This document shows positions 15,703 through 23,101 of a stretch of 64,000 bases of DNA, in pieces. A model generated the notes under the pieces. That model was not told the DNA's origin. It saw only the letters and a list, made by a program, of their open reading frames with translations, and did not search any database. How positions within the stretch are numbered: position 1 is the first letter of the stretch; each line of letters begins with the position of its first letter. The position numbers were made by a program, and so were the translations under genes. Location of the stretch: contig NZ_CP104850.1 in NCBI RefSeq assembly GCF_028864635.1, positions 186,001 through 250,000 of the forward strand. Direction: 5' to 3'. Origin of the DNA: Cloacibacterium sp. TD35 (lineage in GTDB: Bacteria; Bacteroidota; Bacteroidia; Flavobacteriales; Weeksellaceae).

Positions 15703-16561
15703 AAAACTACTCATCAACTTTGCTAAAATTTTAATTAGCGTTGCTTTGTTGTATTTTGTTTTTCAGAAAATTCCTTTTCGGGAAGTAACTGTTTTATGGG
15801 CAAAAACGAATGTTTTTTATCTCTTGATGGCTGCAATTCTATTTTTGGCATCTCAAATCATTTCTACCAAAAGACTTGAACTCTATTTTAAAGCCAATGA
15901 TTTCCATTTGAGTTTCAGAAGCAATTTAGAACTCTATTTTTTGGGAATGTTCTATAATTTTTTTATTCCAGGTGGAATTGGTGGAGACGCTTACAAAGTC
16001 TATCTTTTGAATAAAAATTTCGGTTGGAGTGCCAAAAAAATTACCTCATCGCTTTTTAATGACCGATTAAGCGGACTTTTGGCGATTTGCGTATTGATTT
16101 TAGTATTGATTTTAGTATTTTCCTTCAATTTACTGGAAGCCAAATTCTTCCCCATCTTATTTGTGCTTTTAGTGACAGGATTTTTCTTTACTTATTTTTT
16201 GACTAAAAAGCTTTTTTCTATCTATACCACAGTTTTTTTTAAAGCTTTCTCTTACTCATTTTTAGTCCAAATTTTACAAGTCATCAGTTTTATATTTTTA
16301 TTGAAAAGTTTAGACGTTACAAACAATTTCACCATTTACTCAGTAGTATTTTTGGCAAGTTCGGTGCTCAGTTTAATTTCTTTTGCAGGAATTGGAGTGA
16401 GAGAAATGCTCTTTTTACAAGCGTCTAAATGGTTTAGTTTTCAGCCAGAGATTTCGGTTTCTGCCTCTTTACTTTTTACAATGATTACTGCATTTTTTTC
16501 ACTTTTTGGAGTGATATTTCAAATAAGAAAGTTAAATTTGAAACTTGCTGAAACGCCATGA
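15683..16561 (+). CDS. Flippase-like (LPG synthase TM) integral membrane protein
   Basis: A 292-residue protein with about eight hydrophobic segments and family landmarks: YFLGMFYNFFIPGGIGGDAYK, SLFNDRLSGLLAI and SFAGIGVREMLFLQ. It resembles the UPF0104 proteins often found with polyprenyl-sugar enzymes, where they are suspected to move lipid-linked sugars. The only reasonable start is TTG at 15683, inside the 3' end of the GT2 gene, since the next Met is within a membrane helix. The 20-base overlap with GT2 and the ATGA overlap with pssA indicate one translationally coupled operon. Confidence 0.8.
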   Translation: MEKVNLKKLLINFAKILISVALLYFVFQKIPFREVTVLWAKTNVFYLLMAAILFLASQIISTKRLELYFKANDFHLSFRSNLELYFLGMFYNFFIPGGIGGDAYKVYLLNKNFGWSAKKITSSLFNDRLSGLLAICVLILVLILVFSFNLLEAKFFPILFVLLVTGFFFTYFLTKKLFSIYTTVFFKAFSYSFLVQILQVISFIFLLKSLDVTNNFTIYSVVFLASSVLSLISFAGIGVREMLFLQASKWFSFQPEISVSASLLFTMITAFFSLFGVIFQIRKLNLKLAETP

Positions 16562-17271
16562 ATTTTATAAAAAATAATCTAGCCAATGCTTTCACTCTCG
16601 GGAATTTATTTTCTGGAAGCATCGGTGTTATCAATTTAGTAGACGGAAATTATAAAGTTGCCGCACTTTGTATCATCATTTCTTTGGTTTTAGACTTTTT
16701 AGACGGATTTGTTGCCAGAGCGCTTAAAGCCAATTCTAATCTTGGCGCACAATTAGATTCTCTAGCAGACATGGTAAGTTTCGGACTTTTGCCTGGTGTA
16801 ACGATGTTTAAAGCACTAGAAGGTTTCGGCAATCAGTTTATGGATTTTGAACTTCCATTTCAGCTAAAATATTTGGGACTTTTCGTGGCTTTATTTTCAT
16901 GTCTCAGATTGGCTATTTTTAATTTAGATGAAGAGCAAAGCTATTATTTCAAAGGACTCAACACACCCAGTAATACCGTTTTACTTTTCGGAATGTATTA
17001 CGCGTTTCAAGAAACAGGAATGTTCTGGCGAACGTTTGAAAATCCTATGTTTTTGGTAGGACTCATTGCAGCAAGCTGTTGGTTACTTATCAGTCCCATC
17101 AAAATGATTGCGCTTAAATTTAAATCGATGAAACTGAAAGATAATTACCCAAAACTTATCTTACTTTTGGGCGGAATTCTACTGATTTCTATTTTAGGAT
17201 TGGCAGGAATCCCGATGGTTATCGTTTTTTATATAATCGTTTCTCTAATTTTTCAAAAACAACTTAAATAG
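16558..17271 (+). CDS. pssA: CDP-diacylglycerol--serine O-phosphatidyltransferase
   Basis: A 237-residue inner-membrane enzyme that makes phosphatidylserine, the precursor of phosphatidylethanolamine. The CDP-alcohol phosphatidyltransferase signature is complete: Asp46, Asp49-Gly50, Ala53-Arg54, Gly63, Asp67 and Asp71 (DFLDGFVAR ... GAQLDSLAD). About six hydrophobic segments are present. The pattern and length fit the type II PssA of Bacteroidota. The ATG overlaps the previous stop (ATGA). The phosphatidylserine decarboxylase gene is not in the window. Confidence 0.9.
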   Translation: MNFIKNNLANAFTLGNLFSGSIGVINLVDGNYKVAALCIIISLVLDFLDGFVARALKANSNLGAQLDSLADMVSFGLLPGVTMFKALEGFGNQFMDFELPFQLKYLGLFVALFSCLRLAIFNLDEEQSYYFKGLNTPSNTVLLFGMYYAFQETGMFWRTFENPMFLVGLIAASCWLLISPIKMIALKFKSMKLKDNYPKLILLLGGILLISILGLAGIPMVIVFYIIVSLIFQKQLK

Positions 17272-17275
17272 TTTT

Positions 17276-17345
17276 GAGTTATGAATTAGAAGTTATAACC
17301 TAACTATAACTTTTAAAACTCATCACTCATAATTGATAACTCATA
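17276..17345. repeat. Imperfect palindromic intergenic repeat
   Basis: The gap between pssA and the exonuclease is filled by GAGTTATGAATTAGAAGTTATA (17276-17297, given here only to mark the arm) and a degenerate reverse complement running from TATAAC (17305) to ATAACTC (17336-17342). Sub-words such as AACTCAT recur. It looks like a decayed dispersed element rather than a terminator, since no T-run follows. Confidence 0.4.
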
Positions 17346-17354
17346 CTTAAAAAA

Positions 17355-18119
17355 ATGAATCTAAAACTCCATAAACCGCTCTGTATCTTTGATTTAGAAA
17401 CTACCGGAATCAACATTTCTAAAGACAGAATTGTAGAAATCTGCATTTTAAAAGTTTTTCCAGATGCTTCTAGAGAAAGCAAAACTTGGTACGTAAATCC
17501 TGAAATGCCTATTCCTGCAGAAGCTACTGCTGTTCACGGAATTTCTGATGAAGATGTAAAAGATTCTCCTACTTTTAAAGAATTGGCTCCGAAAATCATC
17601 GATATGATTAAGGATTCTGATTTAGGAGGTTTTAATTCGAATAGATTTGATATTCCACTTTTGGCAGAAGAATTGTTGAGAGCTGGCTATGATTTTGATT
17701 TATCTAAACACAAACCTGTAGATGCACAAACCATTTTCCACAAAATGGAACCTAGAAATCTAAGTGCTGCGTACCAATTTTATTGCGGAAAATCTCTAGA
17801 AAATGCACATTCTGCGGAAGCAGATACATTGGCAACCTTCGAAGTTCTGGATGCTCAAATCGAAAAATATGAAGATTTACCGAATGATATTGCTGCTCTG
17901 AGTGAGTTTTCTTTCCATAATAAATTTGCAGATTTGGCAGGATTTATCGCCTTCGATGATAAAAATGAAGAAATTTTCACTTTCGGAAAATACAAAGGTC
18001 AAAAAGTGAAAGATGTCTTCACGAAAGATGTAGGATATTTCGGTTGGATTCAGAATGCTGATTTCCCACTTTACACCAAGAAGGTCTTGACTAAGATTCA
18101 ATTGAGAAGTAAATTCTAA
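17355..18119 (+). CDS. DnaQ-like (DEDDh) 3'-5' exonuclease
   Basis: A 254-residue exonuclease of the DNA polymerase III epsilon superfamily. ExoI is FDLETTG (Asp and Glu), ExoII is GFNSNRFDIPLL, and ExoIII is HSAEADTLA with the catalytic His and Asp, so it is DEDDh type. The C-terminal 60 residues (FTFGKYKGQKVKDVF ... YFGWIQNADFPLYTKK) form the small domain often attached to such nucleases in Bacteroidota. It could be the proofreading subunit or a repair or RNA-processing nuclease. A DUF2007 gene follows nine bases later. Confidence 0.85.
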   Translation: MNLKLHKPLCIFDLETTGINISKDRIVEICILKVFPDASRESKTWYVNPEMPIPAEATAVHGISDEDVKDSPTFKELAPKIIDMIKDSDLGGFNSNRFDIPLLAEELLRAGYDFDLSKHKPVDAQTIFHKMEPRNLSAAYQFYCGKSLENAHSAEADTLATFEVLDAQIEKYEDLPNDIAALSEFSFHNKFADLAGFIAFDDKNEEIFTFGKYKGQKVKDVFTKDVGYFGWIQNADFPLYTKKVLTKIQLRSKF

Positions 18120-18128
18120 TTAAATAAA

Positions 18129-18551
18129 ATGTCTAAACTCATTCGCATAAAATACTACGAAAGCTCTATTGAAGCCAATAGAGACAAACAAATTTTGGCA
18201 GAAAACGGGATTGAAAGTTTTATTGCAAATGAACAGACTATACAATCAGATTGGTTGCTTTCTCAAGCCATTGGAGGTTTACAACTTCAGGTTTTCGAAG
18301 ACCAAGTAGAAAAAGCCAAAGAAATTTTACAGAATTTTGTAGAAAATGAAGAAGTTGCCTTAGAAGTAGAACATACAATTGAAAATCCTGAGTATGATTT
18401 TACTTGTCCTAAATGTGGTTCTAACCATATTTATCAATATGAAAAACCAGATGGGATTTTTGGGGTAAGTTGGCTATTATTAGGATTCCCAGTAAAAGTT
18501 CCGAGCAGTAAATACATTTGTTATTACTGCGGAAATGAATTTAAGCATTAA
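18129..18551 (+). CDS. DUF2007 protein with C-terminal zinc ribbon
   Basis: A 140-residue cytoplasmic protein. The N-terminal ferredoxin-like DUF2007 part reads LIRIKYYESSIEANRDKQIL ... GGLQLQVFEDQVEKA, a fold related to PII/putative signal-transducing proteins. The C-terminus has two CxxC knuckles (CPKC and CYYC) separated by about 35 residues, a likely zinc ribbon. The function is unknown. It is tightly spaced after the exonuclease gene and 27 bases before the FAH-family gene. Confidence 0.75.
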   Translation: MSKLIRIKYYESSIEANRDKQILAENGIESFIANEQTIQSDWLLSQAIGGLQLQVFEDQVEKAKEILQNFVENEEVALEVEHTIENPEYDFTCPKCGSNHIYQYEKPDGIFGVSWLLLGFPVKVPSSKYICYYCGNEFKH

Positions 18552-18578
18552 CTATTTAAAATTTTCAAAAGATATATT

Positions 18579-19187
18579 ATGAAAATCATTTGCATAGGAA
18601 GAAATTACGCAGAACACGCGAAAGAATTAGGAAACGAAATTCCCGAAAATCCAGTTATTTTCATGAAACCTGACACTGCTGTATTGAAAAAAGGTAGTGA
18701 TTTTTACATTCCAGAATTTTCTGATGATGTGCATTATGAATTAGAAGTGGTGCTAAAAATTTCTAAAGGAGGAAAATATATCCAAAAAGAAAATGCACCT
18801 AAACATTATGACGAAATTGCGCTTGGAATAGATTTTACGGCTAGAGATTTACAGTCTCAGCTCAAAGGAAAAGGTTTGCCTTGGGAACTCGCAAAAGGTT
18901 TTGACGGAAGCGCTGTAGTTTCTGATTTTTTCCCAAAAGAGAATTTTGATTTGAGTAATTTGAAATTTCAACTTCAAAAAAATAAAGAAATCGTGCAAGA
19001 TGGCAATACCAATCTGATGATGTTTTCACCAGATGATATTATTGCTTTTGTTTCTCAGTACTTCACTTTAAGAGTAGGAGATTTAATTTTCACAGGAACT
19101 CCAAAAGGTGTAGGAAAGGTGTCAGAAAATGATGAACTAGAAATGTTTTTAGAAGGCGAAAAGGTTTATCATCTTCGTGTACAATAA
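18579..19187 (+). CDS. Fumarylacetoacetate hydrolase (FAH) family protein
   Basis: A 202-residue member of the short FAH family. It begins MKIICIGRNYAEHAKELG and has the metal-binding E-x-E pair in YELEVVLKI followed by the GIDFTARDLQ Asp, the family metal triad. FTGTPKGVGKV near the C-terminus is also typical. Members act on 2-oxo acids such as acylpyruvates or oxaloacetate; the substrate here is uncertain. It is probably read with the upstream exonuclease and DUF2007 genes. Confidence 0.85.
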   Translation: MKIICIGRNYAEHAKELGNEIPENPVIFMKPDTAVLKKGSDFYIPEFSDDVHYELEVVLKISKGGKYIQKENAPKHYDEIALGIDFTARDLQSQLKGKGLPWELAKGFDGSAVVSDFFPKENFDLSNLKFQLQKNKEIVQDGNTNLMMFSPDDIIAFVSQYFTLRVGDLIFTGTPKGVGKVSENDELEMFLEGEKVYHLRVQ

Positions 19188-19256
19188 TAAATCATGTCCA
19201 AAAGCTTTTATTTCCAATTTAAAAATTGTAATTTAGTAGTGTTTTAAAAGCACGCC

Positions 19257-19694
19257 ATGAAAAACATTATTTTACCAATCGATTTTTCTGACACTACAGA
19301 TGTTCTAGTAGCAGGTGCTATAGATTTTGCGAAAGAAATAGCCGGAAAAATTTATTTAATACACGTAGCTCCAGCAGATATTGGTTTTGCTATTGGAGAT
19401 ATGGGATTTCAATATTTCCCAGAGATAGAAAAATCTGAAATTTCTGAAGAACTCGCAGAGTTAAATGAAATAGAGAAAAGAATAGAAGCAAAAGGAGTAG
19501 CTTGTGAGCATTTGCTGAAACAAGGCATCGCTGCTGAAATTATTTTAGACTATGCTAAAGACAAAAAAGCCAATTATATTGTAATGGGCAGTCATGGAAG
19601 AAGCGGAATATATGATGTTTTTGTAGGTAGTCTTACGAAGGATATTACTAAAAAATCTCCTATTCCGGTTTTGGTAGTACCTTGCCACAAATAA
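19257..19694 (+). CDS. Universal stress protein
   Basis: A 145-residue UspA-fold protein. It opens with the conserved ILPIDFSDTT and ends with GSHGRSGIYDVFVGS, matching the ATP-binding pattern G-x2-G-x9-G-S, so it is probably an ATP-binding type. VPVLVVP-like final strand is present (IPVLVVP). Its cellular role is unknown. It is followed by a strong bidirectional terminator. Confidence 0.9.
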   Translation: MKNIILPIDFSDTTDVLVAGAIDFAKEIAGKIYLIHVAPADIGFAIGDMGFQYFPEIEKSEISEELAELNEIEKRIEAKGVACEHLLKQGIAAEIILDYAKDKKANYIVMGSHGRSGIYDVFVGSLTKDITKKSPIPVLVVPCHK

Positions 19695-19720
19695 TTTTAA
19701 CAAAAAGAAAATAAAAAAAT

Positions 19721-19742
19721 CCCGAAATTCTAGAATTTCGGG
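19721..19742. terminator. Bidirectional terminator
   Basis: A perfect 22-base palindrome with arms CCCGAAATTCT and AGAATTTCGGG, flanked by A-runs on the left and T-runs on the right, between convergent genes. The stem is a longer relative of the hairpin at 1-15. Confidence 0.9.
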
Positions 19743-19766
19743 ATTTTATATTGTTAAGAAATCTGA

Positions 19767-20000
19767 TTAATCTTCTTTAGTGTGTAATTCTGGGTTGTAA
19801 TATGGGAATTTACCTTCTGTAGGCGAATAATATTCTTTATCTTTATTGTTCCCTAATGTAGTTACTAAAACATAACACCAATAGCAAAATAAAGTACTAG
19901 CTACAATAAAAAGAATCCAGTTCAACACGTTTCCAGCGAAATCATAGAATCCGAAAGACCATTTGAACAAATCACTTAAGAATAACCAAAAAGACGTCAT
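19767..20000 (-). CDS. Small membrane protein, DUF6341-like
   Basis: A 77-residue protein with one clear transmembrane helix (about residues 26-48, NWILFIVASTLFCYWCYVL) and a weakly hydrophobic amphipathic N-terminus. The C-terminal third is polar. It resembles the DUF6341 family found in flavobacteria next to DUF6427 genes, and the neighbour here is indeed DUF6427-like, read divergently from 42 bases away. Function is unknown. Such proteins have sometimes been mislabelled uracil phosphoribosyltransferase, which this is not. Confidence 0.65.
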   Translation of the reverse strand: MTSFWLFLSDLFKWSFGFYDFAGNVLNWILFIVASTLFCYWCYVLVTTLGNNKDKEYYSPTEGKFPYYNPELHTKED

Positions 20001-20042
20001 TTTTTTCTTATTTTAAATTAACTTTGCACAAAATTAATAAAA

Positions 20043-20963
20043 ATGTTCAGATTACTATCAAAAGAAAGCAATATTTTTTCGATTCCTGTCTATATATTTT
20101 TTTTATTTCTTTTGATAATAACATTTAATATATTGGATTTCAAAACGTTAGGCGTTTTTTCTAGCATTATTACGTTTTGTGGATTTGCATTAGGATATTT
20201 TCTTTTCAATGCTATTGGCCTGAATTACAATACTCATCTTCCTCTTTTTCTGTATACATTTTTTGTATTTGCATTATATCCGGGAAGTTTAGATATAGGA
20301 ATTGCAATGTCACTGTTTACCAACTCCTTTATAATGGTTTTATTGACCAGCAATCAAGATGAAGTAAGAAAAAATTCATACCTAATCATCGGAGCGATTT
20401 TGGCAGTTAATTTCTTATTTCTGCCTACAACGTGGCCTATGTTTATTTTTGTATTGATTCACCTTATTTCTACTTCAGACCATATTTCTCTTAATCTTTT
20501 TAGACTTTTCTTTGGGAAAATTTTGGTTTTCGGGACTTATTTTGGTGTAATGTATTTAATTGGTTATCATGATTTTGACGAGAACTACATTCCATATGTA
20601 GAAACCTCTCTGATGCAAGATTATTACCCATTATATTTTCTTTTGCCTGTGGCTTTATATGTTTTATATGCAATAATGGACCACTTTGCCAATTTTAATA
20701 AAAAAAGTCCGTCTAGTAAATTTAAGTATACTTTTATGCTCTTGTTTTTCTTGGCACAATTGGTGACGGTATTTCTCTACATGGGCAAAAATTACGAGTA
20801 TTTACTTCTACTTGTTTTACCAAATGTAATTATTCTTTCCAGAGCATTGAGATTTTTAAAAAAATATTGGATGAAAGAATTAGGTTTATGGATACTTATA
20901 CTCACTTTATTACTTTTTAAACTTACTACCTATATAGATATAGATGAACTAATTAGAATATGA
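20043..20963 (+). CDS. DUF6427-like integral membrane protein
   Basis: A 306-residue polytopic protein with about nine hydrophobic segments. The N-terminus (MFRLLSKESNIFSIP) and overall pattern fit the DUF6427 family of flavobacteria. There is no catalytic motif that I recognise. The last codons overlap the DUF3109 start (ATGA), so the two are co-translated. Confidence 0.65.
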   Translation: MFRLLSKESNIFSIPVYIFFLFLLIITFNILDFKTLGVFSSIITFCGFALGYFLFNAIGLNYNTHLPLFLYTFFVFALYPGSLDIGIAMSLFTNSFIMVLLTSNQDEVRKNSYLIIGAILAVNFLFLPTTWPMFIFVLIHLISTSDHISLNLFRLFFGKILVFGTYFGVMYLIGYHDFDENYIPYVETSLMQDYYPLYFLLPVALYVLYAIMDHFANFNKKSPSSKFKYTFMLLFFLAQLVTVFLYMGKNYEYLLLLVLPNVIILSRALRFLKKYWMKELGLWILILTLLLFKLTTYIDIDELIRI

Positions 20964-21541
20964 TTCAAATAGATGATAAATTAATTTCTGAAGATATTTT
21001 TTCTGAAGAATTTGTATGCAACCTTAGCAAATGTAAAGGTATCTGCTGTGTAGAAGGAGATGCGGGGGCTCCGCTTGATAAAAACGAAACTGAAATTCTG
21101 GAAAGAATTTACCCTAAAATTAAAAGTTATTTAAGGCCAGAAGGAATTGCTGCCATCGAAGAGCAAGGAACACACGTTACCGATATTGATGGAGATTTGG
21201 TAACGCCACTCGTAAATGGTGGAGAATGTGCTTATGTAATTTTTGATGAAAAAGGCATTATAAAATGTGGCATAGAAAAAGCATATGAAGATGGTATAGT
21301 AGATTGGCAAAAACCCATTTCTTGTCATCTCTATCCTATTAGAGTAACGGAGTATAGAACATTTACCGCTCTCAATTATCATGAGTGGGATGTATGTAGT
21401 GACGCTTGTACTCTTGGAAAAGAACTGCATGTTCCTGTGTATAAATTTCTAAAAACGCCACTGATTAGAAAATACGGAGAAGATTTTTACAAAACCCTCT
21501 GCGAAGCTGCAGAAGAGTGGGAACGCGAATTTAATTCGTAG
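20960..21541 (+). CDS. DUF3109 family cysteine-rich protein
   Basis: A 193-residue soluble protein of the DUF3109 family. Cysteines are clustered: FVCNLSKCKGICC near residue 20-32, a Cys in GGECAYV, KCGIEKA, SCHLYPIRV and VCSDACTLG. The pattern resembles the CxxCxxxCC zinc or iron-sulfur cluster proteins of the YkgJ kind. The metal and role are unknown. It is translationally coupled to the upstream membrane gene. Confidence 0.85.
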   Translation: MIQIDDKLISEDIFSEEFVCNLSKCKGICCVEGDAGAPLDKNETEILERIYPKIKSYLRPEGIAAIEEQGTHVTDIDGDLVTPLVNGGECAYVIFDEKGIIKCGIEKAYEDGIVDWQKPISCHLYPIRVTEYRTFTALNYHEWDVCSDACTLGKELHVPVYKFLKTPLIRKYGEDFYKTLCEAAEEWEREFNS

Positions 21542-21571
21542 GAAAATAAATTTTTATTTTAAATATTAAAA

Positions 21572-21600
21572 AAATCCGTCTCGAAATTCGAGACGGATTT
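21572..21600. terminator. Bidirectional terminator between DUF3109 gene and tig
   Basis: A 12-base perfect stem AAATCCGTCTCG / CGAGACGGATTT with a five-base loop lies between convergent genes. Confidence 0.9.
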
Positions 21601-21625
21601 ATATTTTTATGAAATATCTAGAAAA

Positions 21626-22960
21626 TTACTTTTGTAATTCTGCTAAAAATTTCTCGTGTGTAATTTTAGTTTCTTTTTTCTTTGCTTTTTCTAGGATAAC
21701 ATCTTTCAGTTTACCCATAGCAACTTCTTGAGAAATCTGTCTTACTTGCTCTTCTTGTTTTAGCATTTCTACAGCATATTTCTGCACTTCTTCTTGCGGA
21801 AGATTATGAATTCCATACATTGCTAACTGATTGTTAACTAATACTTCTGCCTGACCTAAAACATCTGCATAATCTACTTTTACATCATAATCTTGGAATA
21901 ATTTTCCTTCGATGATTTGATTTTTGATGATAGTTTTTTCTGCTTCTAAAATTTCTTTAGCTTGTTCTTCAGAAGTAATGTTTGGATTAGAGAATAGTAA
22001 CCATTTTACTAAGAATGCTTCTGGTAAATGAACATCTGTCTTTTCAGAAACGCTTTCTAATACTTTATTCACAAAGTGAATATCAGCATTTTGTTGGAAA
22101 TATTCGTCTAATTCAGTTTTTACTCTTGTTTTTAGTTCTTCTTCAGAATTGATGTTTCCTTCACCATATACTTTATCAAATAATTCTTGATCTAGTGGTG
22201 CTAAGTTTAATTTATAGATTTCTGTAACTGTAGCTTCTAAATCTTCGTGATGAATGTGACCTAGTTCATGCTCGTTGTAATTTAAATCTTTAGCCAATGT
22301 TTCGTTTTCAGTTAACTGAGTTTTAGTTAACTTCACTACATCACCTACTTTGTGAGATTTTACCAAACCGAAAGCTTCTTTTTGCTCCGCAGAAACTACT
22401 ACATTTTTCGGTGGATGATTGTGCTCTCCCTCTGCATCAGCTTCTACTACTTGTGCAATAGAAAGTGCTACATAAGAATCTTTAGTTGCTTTATCTTGAG
22501 CATCTTTGTCTGCAAATCTTTTTTGCATGTTTTCGATGCTTTGGTTGATTTCTTTATCAGTAGCTTCTACTTTGTAGTGAGGAGCTTCGTAAGAAGATAA
22601 ATCAATATTAAAATCTGGTTCAAAACCAACTTCGAAACCTACAGAAACTTCTTCTGCATTGTAATCTAGTTCGTTCATAGGAACTGGAACTGGCTGACCA
22701 ACTAATCTTAAATTACTTTCGTTTACATAGTTGTTCAATACTTCAGAAATTTGTTTGTTAATTTCTTCAAAAGCAATACCTGCTTCAAATTGTTTTCTAA
22801 CCATGCTCAATGGAACTTTTCCTTTTCTGAAACCAGGAACAGTAGCATTTTTAGCATAATTGATCAGTTGTTTTTCAACTTTATCTTTGTAATCAGATTT
22901 ATTTAAAGTTACTGTAAGCAAAGCACTTACTTCGTCATGATTGGTTCTTGTAACATTCAT
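21626..22960 (-). CDS. tig: Trigger factor chaperone
   Basis: A 444-residue ribosome-associated chaperone. The N-terminal ribosome-binding region is visible (VSALLTVTLNKSDYKDKVEK) with the family signature PGFRKGKVPLSMVRKQF at about residues 35-52, where Gly-Phe-Arg-Lys contacts the ribosome. The middle FKBP domain is divergent and the C-terminal helical arms are present. The frame extends 30 codons upstream, but that part has no family similarity, and the ATG at 22960 is the natural start. A TATTTTTG box on the minus strand at 22989-22982 is within the false extension, which supports the shorter start. Confidence 0.9.
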   Translation of the reverse strand: MNVTRTNHDEVSALLTVTLNKSDYKDKVEKQLINYAKNATVPGFRKGKVPLSMVRKQFEAGIAFEEINKQISEVLNNYVNESNLRLVGQPVPVPMNELDYNAEEVSVGFEVGFEPDFNIDLSSYEAPHYKVEATDKEINQSIENMQKRFADKDAQDKATKDSYVALSIAQVVEADAEGEHNHPPKNVVVSAEQKEAFGLVKSHKVGDVVKLTKTQLTENETLAKDLNYNEHELGHIHHEDLEATVTEIYKLNLAPLDQELFDKVYGEGNINSEEELKTRVKTELDEYFQQNADIHFVNKVLESVSEKTDVHLPEAFLVKWLLFSNPNITSEEQAKEILEAEKTIIKNQIIEGKLFQDYDVKVDYADVLGQAEVLVNNQLAMYGIHNLPQEEVQKYAVEMLKQEEQVRQISQEVAMGKLKDVILEKAKKKETKITHEKFLAELQK

Positions 22961-23101
22961 CTTGTTAAAAATTTTGAGTTGCAAAAATAGTGTTTTTTTA
23001 TGAAAACAGAAAGCATTTTTTATAGGTAAATTTTCCTTATAAAAAGTCAATTCGCTTTACAGTGAATTTTATAATCTCAAGAAAGTAATTTTCTTAGATT
23101 T

